This document shows positions 1 through 7,590 of a DNA stretch of 64,000 nt, one piece after another (the stretch's first letter is position 1; each line of letters opens with the position of its first letter). The translations under genes were made by a program, and so were the position numbers. The notes beneath the pieces were generated by a model, which saw only the letters and a list, made by a program, of their open reading frames with translations, ran no database searches and was not told the origin of the DNA. Where the stretch lies: assembly GCF_032595075.1 (NCBI RefSeq), contig NZ_CP118735.1, positions 1,020,001 through 1,084,000 of the forward strand, in the 5' to 3' direction. The stretch comes from Streptococcus sp. 29887 (GTDB taxonomy: Bacteria > Bacillota > Bacilli > Lactobacillales > Streptococcaceae).

Positions 1-1007
1 CCGAAATCATGCTCCAACAGACACGGGTGGATACTGTTATTCCTTACTACGAACGGTTTCTTCATCACTTGCCGACTATTGCTGATTTGGCTAAGGCTCC
101 AGAGGAGGTCATTCTCAAACTATGGGAAGGTTTGGGGTATTATTCCCGTGTTCGCAATATGCAACAGGCAGCTCAACAAATGGTGGACGACTTTGCAGGG
201 CAATTTCCGACCACGCATGCGGAAATTTCTAGTTTGAAAGGCATAGGTCCCTATACTGCTGGAGCCATTTCAAGTATTGCCTTTAACTTGCCAGAGCCAG
301 CAGTGGATGGCAATGTTATGCGTGTTCTCAGTCGTCTATTTGAAGTGGATTACGACATTGGCTTGCCAGCTAATCGCAAGATTTTTCAAGCTGTGATGGA
401 AATTTTGATAGACCCCGACAGACCCGGAGATTTCAACCAGGCTTTGATGGATTTGGGTTCTGATATAGAATCACCAGTCAACCCACGCCCCCAGGACAGT
501 CCAGTCAAAGACTTTAGCGCGGCCTATTTAAACGGCACCATGGACAAGTACCCTATCAAAGCACCAAAGAAAAAGCCAGTTCCAGTTGCATATCAAGGTT
601 TTATTATCCGCAATAAAGACAATCAATTTTTATTGGAAAAAAATAATGAAGCCGGGCTCTTATCGGGGTTTTGGTCCTTTCCGCTTTTGGAAAAAGGGGC
701 AGTCGTTGACAAACAAGTTTCCCTCTTTGAAGTTGCAGAAGAAGTTGTACAACTAGATATTCGGCAGAGCTTTACAGAACATTATGGCATGGCTGTTGAT
801 TGGCAGAAGCAAGAATTTGACACCGTTCAGCACATTTTCAGTCACCGCAAATGGCAGATAGAATTGGTCGAAGGAGTTGCAGAAACAACCAAACTTCTAG
901 GAACCAAAGAATTAAAATGGGTTTCCGTAGAAGATTTTCCTATCTATCCCTTTGCCAAACCCCAGCAGAAGATGTGGGAAGCATATGTTAAAAAAATTGA
1001 GCAATAA
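1..1007 (+). CDS. mutY: A/G-specific adenine glycosylase MutY (5' end missing)
   Basis: MutY removes adenine mispaired with 8-oxoguanine in base-excision repair. The frame is open from base 3, so about 50 N-terminal codons lie outside the window. The first visible residues, EIMLQQTRVD, contain the usual catalytic Glu. A helix-hairpin-helix (LKGIGPYTAGA) and the catalytic Asp in AVDGNVMRVL follow, and then a NUDIX-like 8-oxoG-recognition domain in the last 140 residues. The four cysteines that normally bind a [4Fe-4S] cluster after FNQALMDLG are absent; from general knowledge, clusterless MutY is typical of lactobacillales. The gene ends in TAA just before an independent promoter. Confidence 0.95.
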   Translation, partial: EIMLQQTRVDTVIPYYERFLHHLPTIADLAKAPEEVILKLWEGLGYYSRVRNMQQAAQQMVDDFAGQFPTTHAEISSLKGIGPYTAGAISSIAFNLPEPAVDGNVMRVLSRLFEVDYDIGLPANRKIFQAVMEILIDPDRPGDFNQALMDLGSDIESPVNPRPQDSPVKDFSAAYLNGTMDKYPIKAPKKKPVPVAYQGFIIRNKDNQFLLEKNNEAGLLSGFWSFPLLEKGAVVDKQVSLFEVAEEVVQLDIRQSFTEHYGMAVDWQKQEFDTVQHIFSHRKWQIELVEGVAETTKLLGTKELKWVSVEDFPIYPFAKPQQKMWEAYVKKIEQ

Positions 1008-1033
1008 AAAATAACATTCGAGCACATAATTGT

Positions 1034-1062
1034 TTGATAGCGTTTTCTAAAAGTGGTATACT
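1034..1062 (+). promoter_or_regulatory. Sigma-A promoter of the structured RNA
   Basis: TTGATA (1034-1039) and TATACT (1057-1062) are separated by exactly 17 bp, which is near-consensus. The predicted transcription start is about 1069. No open reading frame of useful size follows on this strand before the terminator at 1548, so the promoter serves a non-coding transcript. Confidence 0.8.
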
Positions 1063-1068
1063 ATTCTT

Positions 1069-1548
1069 AGAAGAAATCAGATAATGAAGTTGAGATGTTG
1101 AACGCCATCTATCCTGGTTGAAAGGAGTATTCCAGCGTTCATTTAATCAAGCTAACTACTAGCCATTTTCTCCAAAGGACGATGGCTAATAGGGGAAAAG
1201 TCCGTTATCCCTACTTTGATGCCCAAAGGCATCTGTTGGCAAAATGCTTAGCATTCACTCACACTTAGCCTTGCTACCCAGTTCAATCAAAAGTAGGCTA
1301 ATCCTTATTCGTGTCGTAAATACTGTATGGTCAAGGTAGATCCTTGGCTAGCAACCAAGAAAATCAGAAAACCTCTAGTGATTTTCATCATAATAAGCAA
1401 TCTCCACACTTAGACAACAAAATAAGAGGACAATCAAAGACATAAGGGTAGCAGAATAATTACTTAATCATTAACTATTTGTCGTGCAACTTTGGTAATG
1501 GACTTTTCCAATTTAAAAGACAAAAGGGAGGCTGAAAGGCCTCCTTTT
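1069..1548 (+). ncRNA. Large structured non-coding RNA, family not recognised
   Basis: This is a stand-alone transcription unit of about 480 nt between mutY and a convergent gene. Hairpins seen by eye are TGAACGC 1099-1105 with GCGTTCA 1135-1141, TAGCCAT 1160-1166 with ATGGCTA 1182-1188, GATGCC-CAAA-GGCATC 1218-1233, AATGC/GCATT 1243-1255, TTAGCCT 1265-1271 with AGGCTAA 1295-1301, CAAGG/CCTTG 1332-1346 and GAAAATCA 1359-1366 with TGATTTTC 1379-1386. Two long-range pairings tie the molecule together: 1194-1209 with 1494-1509 (16 bp, two G-U) and TGCTACCC 1272-1279, inside a hairpin loop, with GGGTAGCA 1446-1453. It lacks the landmarks of tmRNA, RNase P RNA, 6S, SRP and T-box RNAs. It could be a member of a large ornate class (ROOL, GOLLD, OLE-like), but I cannot assign it. 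Confidence 0.75.
1522..1548. terminator. Intrinsic terminator, probably bidirectional
   Basis: GGAGGC (1527-1532) pairs with GCCTCC (1539-1544) around a 6-nt loop, flanked by AAAA upstream and TTTT downstream. It ends the structured RNA on the plus strand. Read on the minus strand it also has a T-rich tail and can end the S24 repressor gene. Confidence 0.8.
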
Positions 1549-1578
1549 CGCTATTGTTATGTTTGGCTTTCCTATATG

Positions 1579-2376
1579 TTAGGATTGACTATAGACAGCA
1601 ATTACTCTACCGATTGGACGGATGTCATCTTCCTGGTTTAAATAAATATCCTCATAGTCAGGGTTGAGGGATTGTAAGTAAGAGCCCTTGTATTTTTTAA
1701 CAAAATTTTCCCCATTAACTGAGAAAATCCCAATTGAGTTCAGAGGAATGTCTGGTGTCAGACGAATAAAGAGGTAGTCCCCATCCTGAATACTAGGTGC
1801 CATGGAATCTCCGACAACCTGAGCGATTGTATCATATTGATAATTTTCAGGGATATCTTCGCTATAAAAGGATACTAGGTTGTCAAAGTCTGTATCCTGC
1901 CAGTAGCCAGTACCAGCTGAAACCTTGCCAGGAACAGCCAATTCCGTTCGTTCACGGTAGTCATCTAGATGAAGTACAGTTGCTGATTTAGAATTAGAGG
2001 TTTGCATTGCTGCTACTTGTTCTTGCCCGAAAGCAATCCACCTGTCATGAAATTCACCCTCTAGTGTCTGATCTAAAACTTGCGCTTGCTGAGAAATAGA
2101 TTGTTTAAATTGTCCAAATTGGGCAGGGGTAAGCGTCAGGGCTATAGCTTGGTCGTCATCAAGTTTCTGAACCAAATCAGAAACAGCTATGTTCATGCCT
2201 TTTGCAACCTTCTCCAGTGTTTCCATGGTGGGAAGGAGAGCTTTTTTTGTTTTAGGATGCTGATTTTTTTCTAACATAGAAATATATCCCTTTGTTAAAC
2301 CAGAAAGTTCTGCAAACCTATCCATAGATAGTTTGTTTTTAGTTCGAAATTCTTTTAAGATATCACCTAGAATCAT
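1579..2376 (-). CDS. XRE-HTH / S24 peptidase repressor (LexA/HdiR-like)
   Basis: This 265-residue self-cleaving repressor has an N-terminal HTH_XRE domain (about 1-70, with LTKGYISMLEK as recognition region), a linker, and a C-terminal S24 (LexA-like) peptidase domain. The nucleophile Ser lies in GDSMAPSIQDGD, the general-base Lys in ENFVKKYKGS, and a likely Ala-Gly self-cleavage site in VSAGTGY. Streptococci lack LexA, and HdiR-type proteins perform SOS-like repression. It is divergent from the operon starting at 2506, with a shared promoter region full of GTTTGACA/TTGTTTAAC motifs, so it probably represses itself and that operon. The start is ATG at 2376. Confidence 0.85.
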   Translation of the reverse strand: MILGDILKEFRTKNKLSMDRFAELSGLTKGYISMLEKNQHPKTKKALLPTMETLEKVAKGMNIAVSDLVQKLDDDQAIALTLTPAQFGQFKQSISQQAQVLDQTLEGEFHDRWIAFGQEQVAAMQTSNSKSATVLHLDDYRERTELAVPGKVSAGTGYWQDTDFDNLVSFYSEDIPENYQYDTIAQVVGDSMAPSIQDGDYLFIRLTPDIPLNSIGIFSVNGENFVKKYKGSYLQSLNPDYEDIYLNQEDDIRPIGRVIAVYSQS

Positions 2377-2401
2377 GCCAGTACCTCGCTTTGTTTAACA
2401 T

Positions 2402-2475
2402 ATTATACCACAAGAATATTTTTTTGACAAACATTGTTTAACGTGTTTGACAAAAATCAAAAATGGTGTTATGAT
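2402..2475. promoter_or_regulatory. Divergent promoters and putative S24-repressor operators
   Basis: Plus-strand promoter: TTGACA 2447-2452, 17 bp, TATGAT 2470-2475. Minus-strand promoter: TTGTCA (complement of 2425-2430), 17 bp, TATAAT (complement of 2402-2407). Between and over the -35 boxes lie related motifs TTTGACAAAC, TTGTTTAAC and GTTTGACAAA in both orientations, which are good candidates for operator half-sites. Confidence 0.7.
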
Positions 2476-2505
2476 GGTATCAAATCCTAGTTGGAGTGTG
2501 TAGAA

Positions 2506-2979
2506 ATGAAAAATAATCTTGAGATTACTTGGGCAGATATTTACAGAGAATGGGAAGTCTATGCAGAACATTTTCATTTGCATCCCTTGATGAGCAAGGA
2601 AAGCAAGTTTCAAGTAGTTAGTCCTGAAATGAGTAGAGGTAGTCTGCTAACTTTTCAGCTATTAAATCATTATCTAGAGGATGAAGAAAAGTATGCAGCA
2701 GTATGGCTAGCCTCATTTTGTCGTGATTTAATGCAGGATTATGCTTATTTGTTAAATAGCAGAGCCTATATGTTGGTTAGTCAAGTTTATTTTCAGTCAG
2801 TAAAACAATTTGATGATGGCATTCAAGACTGGGCAAAACCGCTCACGAGATTACAACCAAAGTTATTTATCTCTCACCGAATGTTTGAAAATGTAGACTT
2901 AACCAATCTTGCTTGTCTTGTAGAATTAGCAATGATACAAGCTAGTTTAGTTCAAGCCCAGATGCTGGAAAGAATGTAG
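2506..2979 (+). CDS. Unknown helical protein, first gene of S24-controlled operon
   Basis: A protein of 157 residues that I do not recognise. It starts at ATG 2506, with TTGGAG at 2491-2496 as ribosome-binding site; an in-frame TTG at 2491 is that same SD and is not used as start. The sequence looks soluble and mostly alpha-helical, with no signal peptide, no membrane segment and no cysteine cluster (one FCRD Cys). It is followed after 10 bp by the zinc-ribbon gene at 2990 and driven by the promoter facing the S24 repressor. The two genes probably form a damage- or stress-inducible pair (inference from context only). Confidence 0.75.
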   Translation: MKNNLEITWADIYREWEVYAEHFHLHPLMSKESKFQVVSPEMSRGSLLTFQLLNHYLEDEEKYAAVWLASFCRDLMQDYAYLLNSRAYMLVSQVYFQSVKQFDDGIQDWAKPLTRLQPKLFISHRMFENVDLTNLACLVELAMIQASLVQAQMLERM

Positions 2980-2989
2980 AAAGGTAGAT

Positions 2990-3538
2990 ATGAACATGTT
3001 TATTTGGAATAAGAAAACGACCAACCTCTTGTCAGTTGTAGAATATTGGTCGGACCAATTGCTGGACTTAGGTATTTTAAAGAATACTGAAACATTAAGC
3101 CCTTTTTGCTGGCGCTGCCACAGCACTTGTGGAGTAAAAAATGTTCCGATTGTTTCAGGGAAATGGTTTCATGTAGAAAGCTTATCCAACCAGTTATTGC
3201 TGTGTCAGGCCTGTGAAGTAGAAAAGCCAAAGTCCAAGCAAGCTGATGTTGTTTGGAAATGGTTAAAAGATGAAAGTAGTGAATATTACTGGACCATTGA
3301 GGCCATGAAAGAATACGAAAAACAGTTTCATACAAGTGTTCTACAAGAACTTTGGAATATAGGAATTAGGGATGGAGAAGAGGTAGAAACCCTAGTTCAA
3401 AAAGTGATGACAGATAGACACAAAATAGCTCCATCCTTCAATCGTGCCAGTCTTGCCCAAGCTTTCCGAGTAGAAATTGAAAAAATGCGTAAGGAAGCCT
3501 TTGCAAACTGGACAGGGATATTTCAAATTGCCAGCTGA
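2990..3538 (+). CDS. Zinc-ribbon protein resembling a degenerate HNH domain
   Basis: This is a 182-residue protein. CWRCHSTC (about residues 41-48) and LLLCQACEVEKP (about 74-85) give two CxxC knuckles spaced as in HNH/McrA-type nucleases, whose usual pattern is CWxC...HxIP...LLCxxCHxEaP followed by a Trp-rich helix. Here the catalytic His positions are replaced, so nuclease activity is doubtful. The rest is helical with many charged residues. It is the second gene of the operon next to the S24 repressor. The family resemblance is my reading and has not been tested; a zinc-binding structural or regulatory role is the safer statement. Confidence 0.65.
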   Translation: MNMFIWNKKTTNLLSVVEYWSDQLLDLGILKNTETLSPFCWRCHSTCGVKNVPIVSGKWFHVESLSNQLLLCQACEVEKPKSKQADVVWKWLKDESSEYYWTIEAMKEYEKQFHTSVLQELWNIGIRDGEEVETLVQKVMTDRHKIAPSFNRASLAQAFRVEIEKMRKEAFANWTGIFQIAS

Positions 3539-3625
3539 GTAAATCAGAATGAAATGTAATATGATTGCAAGCAAGGTTAGGAGTTTTAGATATCATTTTA
3601 TTTTGTTAAAAACGTCACATAATAG

Positions 3626-3654
3626 TTGAATACATCTAAGAATTATAGTATAAT
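3626..3654 (+). promoter_or_regulatory. Promoter of the alcohol dehydrogenase gene
   Basis: TTGAAT 3626-3631, 17-bp spacer, TATAAT 3649-3654, giving a leader of roughly 48 nt before the ATG at 3709. The ribosome-binding site AGGAGGT lies at 3697-3703. Confidence 0.75.
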
Positions 3655-3708
3655 AACATAAAGAAAAACAATGTCATTAACTACTATAAATCTTACAGGA
3701 GGTTGTCT

Positions 3709-4860
3709 ATGGCAACATTTTACGTCCCAGCGGTCAACTTGATTGGTCGCGGTTGTGTCAATGAAATCGGTGGTTACGTTAAGGATTTGGGTTATAAGAA
3801 GGCTCTGCTTGTGACGGATGAATTTATCCGCACTAGCGATATTCTTCCTAAGGTAACCAAGCCTCTGGATGAAGCAGGAGTAAACTATGTGGTATTCAGT
3901 CAGGTTGATCCAAACCCAACCTGTAAAAATGTTTATGATGGACTAGCTACTCTTCAAGAAAATGACTGTGATTTCATCATCTCAGTTGGTGGCGGATCAC
4001 CTCAAGATGCGGCAAGCTGTATTTCCATTATGGCAACTAATGGTGGAAAACCGCAAGACTATGAAGGTCTTCATAAGTCTGAAAAACTTGGTTTGCCTGT
4101 TGTGGCTATCAACACAACAGCGGGCACCTCTGCTGAAATTACCATTAACTATGTTATTACCGATGAAGAACGTAAGGTAAAAATGGTTATGGTAGACAAA
4201 AATAGCTTGGCTGTCATGTCAGTCAATGACCCTGAACTGATGCTCTCTAAACCAGCGGCTCTGACAGCAGCGACAGGTATGGATGCTTTAACTCATGCTA
4301 TTGAAGCTTTGGTAACACCGGGTGCTTATGGCGTGACGAAGAAACTCTCTATGGGTGCGATTGAGCTTATTAAAGAGTACTTACCTCGTGCAGTTGAGAA
4401 TGGACAGGATATCGAAGCTCGGGAAGCTATGGTCCATGCTATTTTCTTGGGCGGTATGAGTTTCAACAATGCTGGTCTAGGCTATGTGCATTCTATGGCT
4501 CACCAATTGGGGGCTGTCTATGATCTGCCACACGGTGTGTGCTGTGCTATGATTTTACCGATCATCGAACGTGAAAATGCCAAACGTGTGCCTGCAGCCT
4601 TCCGTGATGTTGCTAAAGCACTGGGACTTGATATTGCAGGTAAATCTGATGAAGAATGTGCAGACTACGCCATTGCACAAATTGAAGAATTGTCGGCTAA
4701 AGTTGGTATTCCTAAGAAATTGACAGAGTTGGACATCAAGGAAGAAGAGTTTGACTTTGAATACCTATCTAAGAATGCCTTGATTGATGCCTGTGCACCA
4801 GGTAATCCATTCATGCCAACATTGGAAGAAACCATCGCTTTTTATAAAGAATTGTTTTAA
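3709..4860 (+). CDS. Iron-containing alcohol dehydrogenase (FucO/YiaY-like)
   Basis: A 383-residue group III, NAD(P)-dependent iron alcohol dehydrogenase. The N-terminal Rossmann-like half carries the nucleotide-binding GGGSPQDAA, followed by NTTAGTSAEITINYV. The metal-binding helical half has TGMDALTHAIEALV and GYVHSMAHQLGAVYDLPHG, which supply the Asp and three His ligands. Close relatives are lactaldehyde reductase/1,2-propanediol oxidoreductase and YiaY; the substrate cannot be fixed from sequence. The start is ATG 3709, 5 nt after AGGAGGT; an upstream in-frame TTG at 3703 overlaps that SD. It is monocistronic, with its own promoter and terminator. Confidence 0.93.
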   Translation: MATFYVPAVNLIGRGCVNEIGGYVKDLGYKKALLVTDEFIRTSDILPKVTKPLDEAGVNYVVFSQVDPNPTCKNVYDGLATLQENDCDFIISVGGGSPQDAASCISIMATNGGKPQDYEGLHKSEKLGLPVVAINTTAGTSAEITINYVITDEERKVKMVMVDKNSLAVMSVNDPELMLSKPAALTAATGMDALTHAIEALVTPGAYGVTKKLSMGAIELIKEYLPRAVENGQDIEAREAMVHAIFLGGMSFNNAGLGYVHSMAHQLGAVYDLPHGVCCAMILPIIERENAKRVPAAFRDVAKALGLDIAGKSDEECADYAIAQIEELSAKVGIPKKLTELDIKEEEFDFEYLSKNALIDACAPGNPFMPTLEETIAFYKELF

Positions 4861-4880
4861 CCAATAGATTTTAGAATTTA

Positions 4881-4926
4881 AATACCTACAATTAAGTATG
4901 TAAACGAAGATTGTAGGTATTTTTAA
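4881..4926 (+). terminator. Terminator of the alcohol dehydrogenase gene
   Basis: AATACCTACAA (4881-4891) pairs perfectly with TTGTAGGTATT (4911-4921), followed by TTTTAATTTT. Confidence 0.85.
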
Positions 4927-4969
4927 TTTTGCTATAATAGGACAAAACAAGCCGTTTGACGGCTTTTTT
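4911..4969 (+). promoter_or_regulatory. Original rbgA promoter and attenuator-like leader
   Basis: TTGTAG (4911-4916) and TATAAT (4933-4938) are 16 bp apart. The leader has a short hairpin AAGCCG-tttga-CGGCTT (4949-4965) followed by T-rich sequence, then AAAGGAGGT (4984-4992) and the ATG at 4998. This is the promoter and SD that the uninterrupted rbgA would use; the island now separates it from the rbgA body at 40357. Confidence 0.7.
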
Positions 4970-4996
4970 CAATGAAGTAATACAAAGGAGGTTTTA

Positions 4997-5017
4997 CATG
5001 GCAATTATTCAATGGTT
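4997..5017 (+). repeat. Left attachment core of the rbgA island
   Basis: The direct repeat is C followed by ATGGCAATTATTCAATGGTT, identical to 40356-40376. It diverges immediately on both sides (GAATTA here, TCCGGG in rbgA). The insertion lies just inside the rbgA coding start. Confidence 0.9.
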
Positions 5018-5060
5018 GAATTATTACCATGGTGTGAGAGAAGACGTAAATCAACGATAA
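4998..5060 (+). CDS. 20-codon micro-ORF made by promoter capture
   Basis: The island end fuses the first rbgA codons to a new tail, giving MAIIQWLNYYHGVREDVNQR and then TAA (5058-5060). It keeps the native rbgA promoter and the strong AAAGGAGGT SD and is followed by a terminator at 5081. Translation is therefore likely. A function is unknown and may not exist; the peptide may only insulate the junction. Confidence 0.55.
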   Translation: MAIIQWLNYYHGVREDVNQR

Positions 5061-5080
5061 AATAGAGTTGCTAACTATGT

Positions 5081-5105
5081 AAAGCCTTGATTAATAAGGC
5101 TTTTT
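5081..5105 (+). terminator. Terminator just inside the island's left end
   Basis: AAAGCCTT (5081-5088), loop GATTAAT, AAGGCTTT (5096-5103), with a T run. It stops transcription coming from the former rbgA promoter about 20 nt after the micro-ORF. Confidence 0.8.
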
Positions 5106-5177
5106 CTATTTTTAATTCAATTCTATTTTTTATAATATTTTTCGTTGCTATGCAATAATGTGCAATGATAATCAAAA

Positions 5178-5200
5178 TTTGTCCAAAATTCTGCCCATTT
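5178..5200 (+). repeat. Putative integrase arm-type sites, left
   Basis: TTTGTCCA followed by TCTGCCCATTT, about 165-180 nt inside the left core. The same tandem pattern (TTTGCCCA then ACTGCCCATTT) occurs at 40277-40298 near the right core. The stretch 5106-5362 otherwise holds only an AT-rich leader and a perfect 11-bp hairpin, AAGATGTATTG 5213-5223 with CAATACATCTT 5231-5241. Confidence 0.45.
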
Positions 5201-5362
5201 GAAGGTTAAAAAAAGATGTATTGTAAACTGCAATACATCTTAGGCTGGATTTCATCAGTAGTAGCTTAATCTGTCTGTGTATTTTTTAGTTATTGGCTAG
5301 TTTTTGCCTAGCCTCTTACTTAACTTAATCAATCGTTTTATATATAATATACTTTCTATGAT

Positions 5363-6355
5363 CTATTTTTTCCATCTATCGAGTATTATTTTTTCAATGG
5401 TAGTGCTCTTAGTTCTCAAAGAGAGAAGGTTGTTATAGATAGTTATCCTTGTTTTGCTGTTAAATGGTTTTAGAGATATTACTTTCATTCCCACATCATT
5501 GAAATTTTGATTGACAGTTGTTGATTGAATCTCGTCACAGTAGATGTAGGAGTTCATAATTTTTAATATTATTAAGGTTTGCCATGTTATCATTTTTGAA
5601 AGTATGTACTTCTTGTCCTTACTTTGAATAATACACTCATTAATCAATCGTCTTCTGATCCGGCTTTTATTTTTAGAAGACTTGATAAATAGTAGTTCTA
5701 AATGACAAAAAATTTCTTCATCTAAAGCAATTGCCATGGATTTTTCTAGTGCAGGAGTTAGAATACCAGAGAAAAAACGACGAATATAATCATTATTGCC
5801 AAACTCTTTAAAATAGTAATTCAATGTCCTATCAGTTAATTGTACTGATTTTTTTATTTCAAGAATGAGATTGTTGACGGCTAGGTTGATCTGTTCATTA
5901 AAAAAATTTTTATGGTTTCGTCAGAAATATCTGATAGGATTCGTGATCCAAGCAATTCATTAATTTTCCCTTTTTTTTATTACAAACTCAAGTCTATAAA
6001 TTCTATAACCATGGTTTTTAATATTCTCTAAGTAATTGTCTGATTGTGCTTTTGCTGTTTTATCATATAATACTATCGCGTAGTTGTATCCTAACTTTGA
6101 GGAAATGATGTGATGATCAAAAGGATTGTCATTAATTCCCACATACCTTGACTTATTTGGTTGTTCAACTTTTGAGAATAGTCTTAGTAGAAGTAGTCTT
6201 GTCTGATATGAGATTTTTTCTAATATAGAAAAGGTGTATGCAATCTCAATTCCTTGAATAATGATATCTTCTTCTGTTGGATGGATAATGTCAATATTTG
6301 AAAAAAGTGTTACACAGGTTAATACGTTTTTCAATTTCGACATTATTTGTTTCAT
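5363..6355 (-). pseudogene. Broken rolling-circle-type replication initiator (tentative)
   Basis: Two minus-strand pieces (5960-6355 and 5363-5824) join into one protein of about 330 residues if two homopolymer indels are allowed, one in the T run near 5971-5978 and one near 5907-5918. The reconstructed text includes YAIVLYDKTAKAQ followed by YRIYRLEFVIKK, a pattern seen in phage/plasmid replication initiation factors, and a C-terminal RR-rich region. Both frameshifts lie in A/T runs, so sequencing error is possible in principle. The neighbourhood is generally decayed. Family assignment is weak. Confidence 0.5.
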
Positions 6356-6730
6356 TGTAGAAGTTTTTACATTTCAAATCACCTAAAACCAGTCGAACGA
6401 AACAATTTGAGCTTGATTTATCAGTATGGATTTGAAGAAAAAATTGATGAAACTTCTATTGCGATTGCAAAATCTCGGATTCGAGGATTTTGTAGTTCTG
6501 TTTGATGAATTTATCCAATCTATACATACATTAGCGAAATTAAGGTCTGATATTCAAAAAAAATTATTAATATTGGGGCTGAATTAGATGAAAATAAGAA
6601 AAAAGCGACCTCTAGAGAAGTTGCTTTACATAGAATAGACTAATAAATGATCCGTTATTTTTGAATCAATTTCTTTTAATGAATAATGAATTGCAAATTT
6701 ATATCAATGAATCTTTTGAGCTATCTTAAA
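6356..6730. other. Degenerate sequence without a gene
   Basis: Short plus-strand reading frames such as FVVLFDEFIQ and NNELQIYINESFELS suggest eroded coding sequence. None has a start and SD, and no RNA or repeat is evident. Confidence 0.4.
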
Positions 6731-7015
6731 GTCAAAATTGCTAAGCAACCTGAAACTGAGAGCCAATCTGGCAAGCAAGAAGCATAGTCATCAATACCAT
6801 TGAAAAATATGGGTTTAAAAACTGAAAATACAACAGTAAGAAAAGTCCAAAATAGCAATGCTGTACTTTCAAAATTAGCTGAAAAAACAGTTTATTCACA
6901 TGTGGAAGGGACAAAGACCCTACCGAGTACTGGTCAAACAAATAGTTCAATACTACAAATGTTTGGACTTGGTTTGGCAAGTATAGGATTGGTAGTAAAA
7001 AGAAAAAAACATTAA
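6731..7015 (+). pseudogene. C-terminal relic of an LPXTG surface protein
   Basis: The frame reads VKIAKQPETESQSGKQEA, an in-frame TAG (6785-6787), then a spacer, LPSTGQTNSS, a hydrophobic segment and the tail KRKKH. This is the classic sortase-A anchor end of a wall protein. No signal peptide or N-terminal domain is present, and the stop separates the last 75 codons. An ATG at 6800 could start a short piece, but it has no signal peptide. Confidence 0.7.
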
Positions 7016-7023
7016 TAAGATTT

Positions 7024-7491
7024 TTGAGGGTAATAAAACATTTTATGCTATCAATTTCTTATAAAATAGAAGGTAAGTCGAAAGTAAAAGCTTCATTCAA
7101 TGGTGCGAAGAAGGAAATCGAGGTGCCTAGAATCAGGATATATGAAAATTTAGGAACAATAAAGTCTACCTATATGCTTAAACCGTATCTTAAAGAAGAT
7201 AATCTAAGTATAGACAGTGGTTATTTTCGTTTAATGCAGTACATATACATTTAAATGAAAATACTAACTTTTTTAAACCAGATGATTTACATCCTGATAA
7301 TTACATATTTCCTAAATCATTTATTTCAAATAACCCAAATGAAAACCAATCTCATTTTATCTTTTGTCTATTCGAGGGAGTAGATGGTTCATATAAACTA
7401 TTATTACTTGTCTATATAAAAAATACAGTCGGGAATTATTATCTTGAAGTAATTGATAGAGCAGATGCTCTAAGTAAAAACAACTGCAATC
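7024..7491 (+). pseudogene. Frameshifted unknown gene
   Basis: The first frame (7024-7254, starting near MLSISYKIEGKSK) stops, and an overlapping frame continues as WLFSFNAVHIHLNENTNFF to CNQC and a stop near 7490. Composition in both frames is protein-like, so one indel around 7210-7225 probably split one gene of about 150 codons. No recognised domain. A downstream inverted repeat (CTGCAAT/ATTGCAG) lies near 7480-7512. Confidence 0.35.
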
Positions 7492-7549
7492 AATGTTGAT
7501 AAGTAATTGCAGTCAGGTTACTATTGGTAATAAGAATACAGTAGAAAGT

Positions 7550-7590
7550 AAAAAGTGGTTATCAACTTCTCGGCCGATAACCACTTTTTT
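7550..7590. terminator. Bidirectional terminator
   Basis: AAAAAGTGGTTATC (7550-7563) pairs with GATAACCACTTTTT (7576-7589). It can end the decayed plus-strand gene and the minus-strand doc gene, whose stop codon it touches. Confidence 0.85.

Noticed and set aside
1069..1548. RNase P RNA, because GGGGAAAAGTCC resembles the GAGGAAAGTCC conserved box
   Set aside because: The segment pairs with a distal strand in a 16-bp helix. The other RNase P conserved regions and overall order are missing.
1797..2274. Plus-strand short frames opposite the S24 repressor
   Set aside because: Shadow frames without SD inside a well-supported gene.
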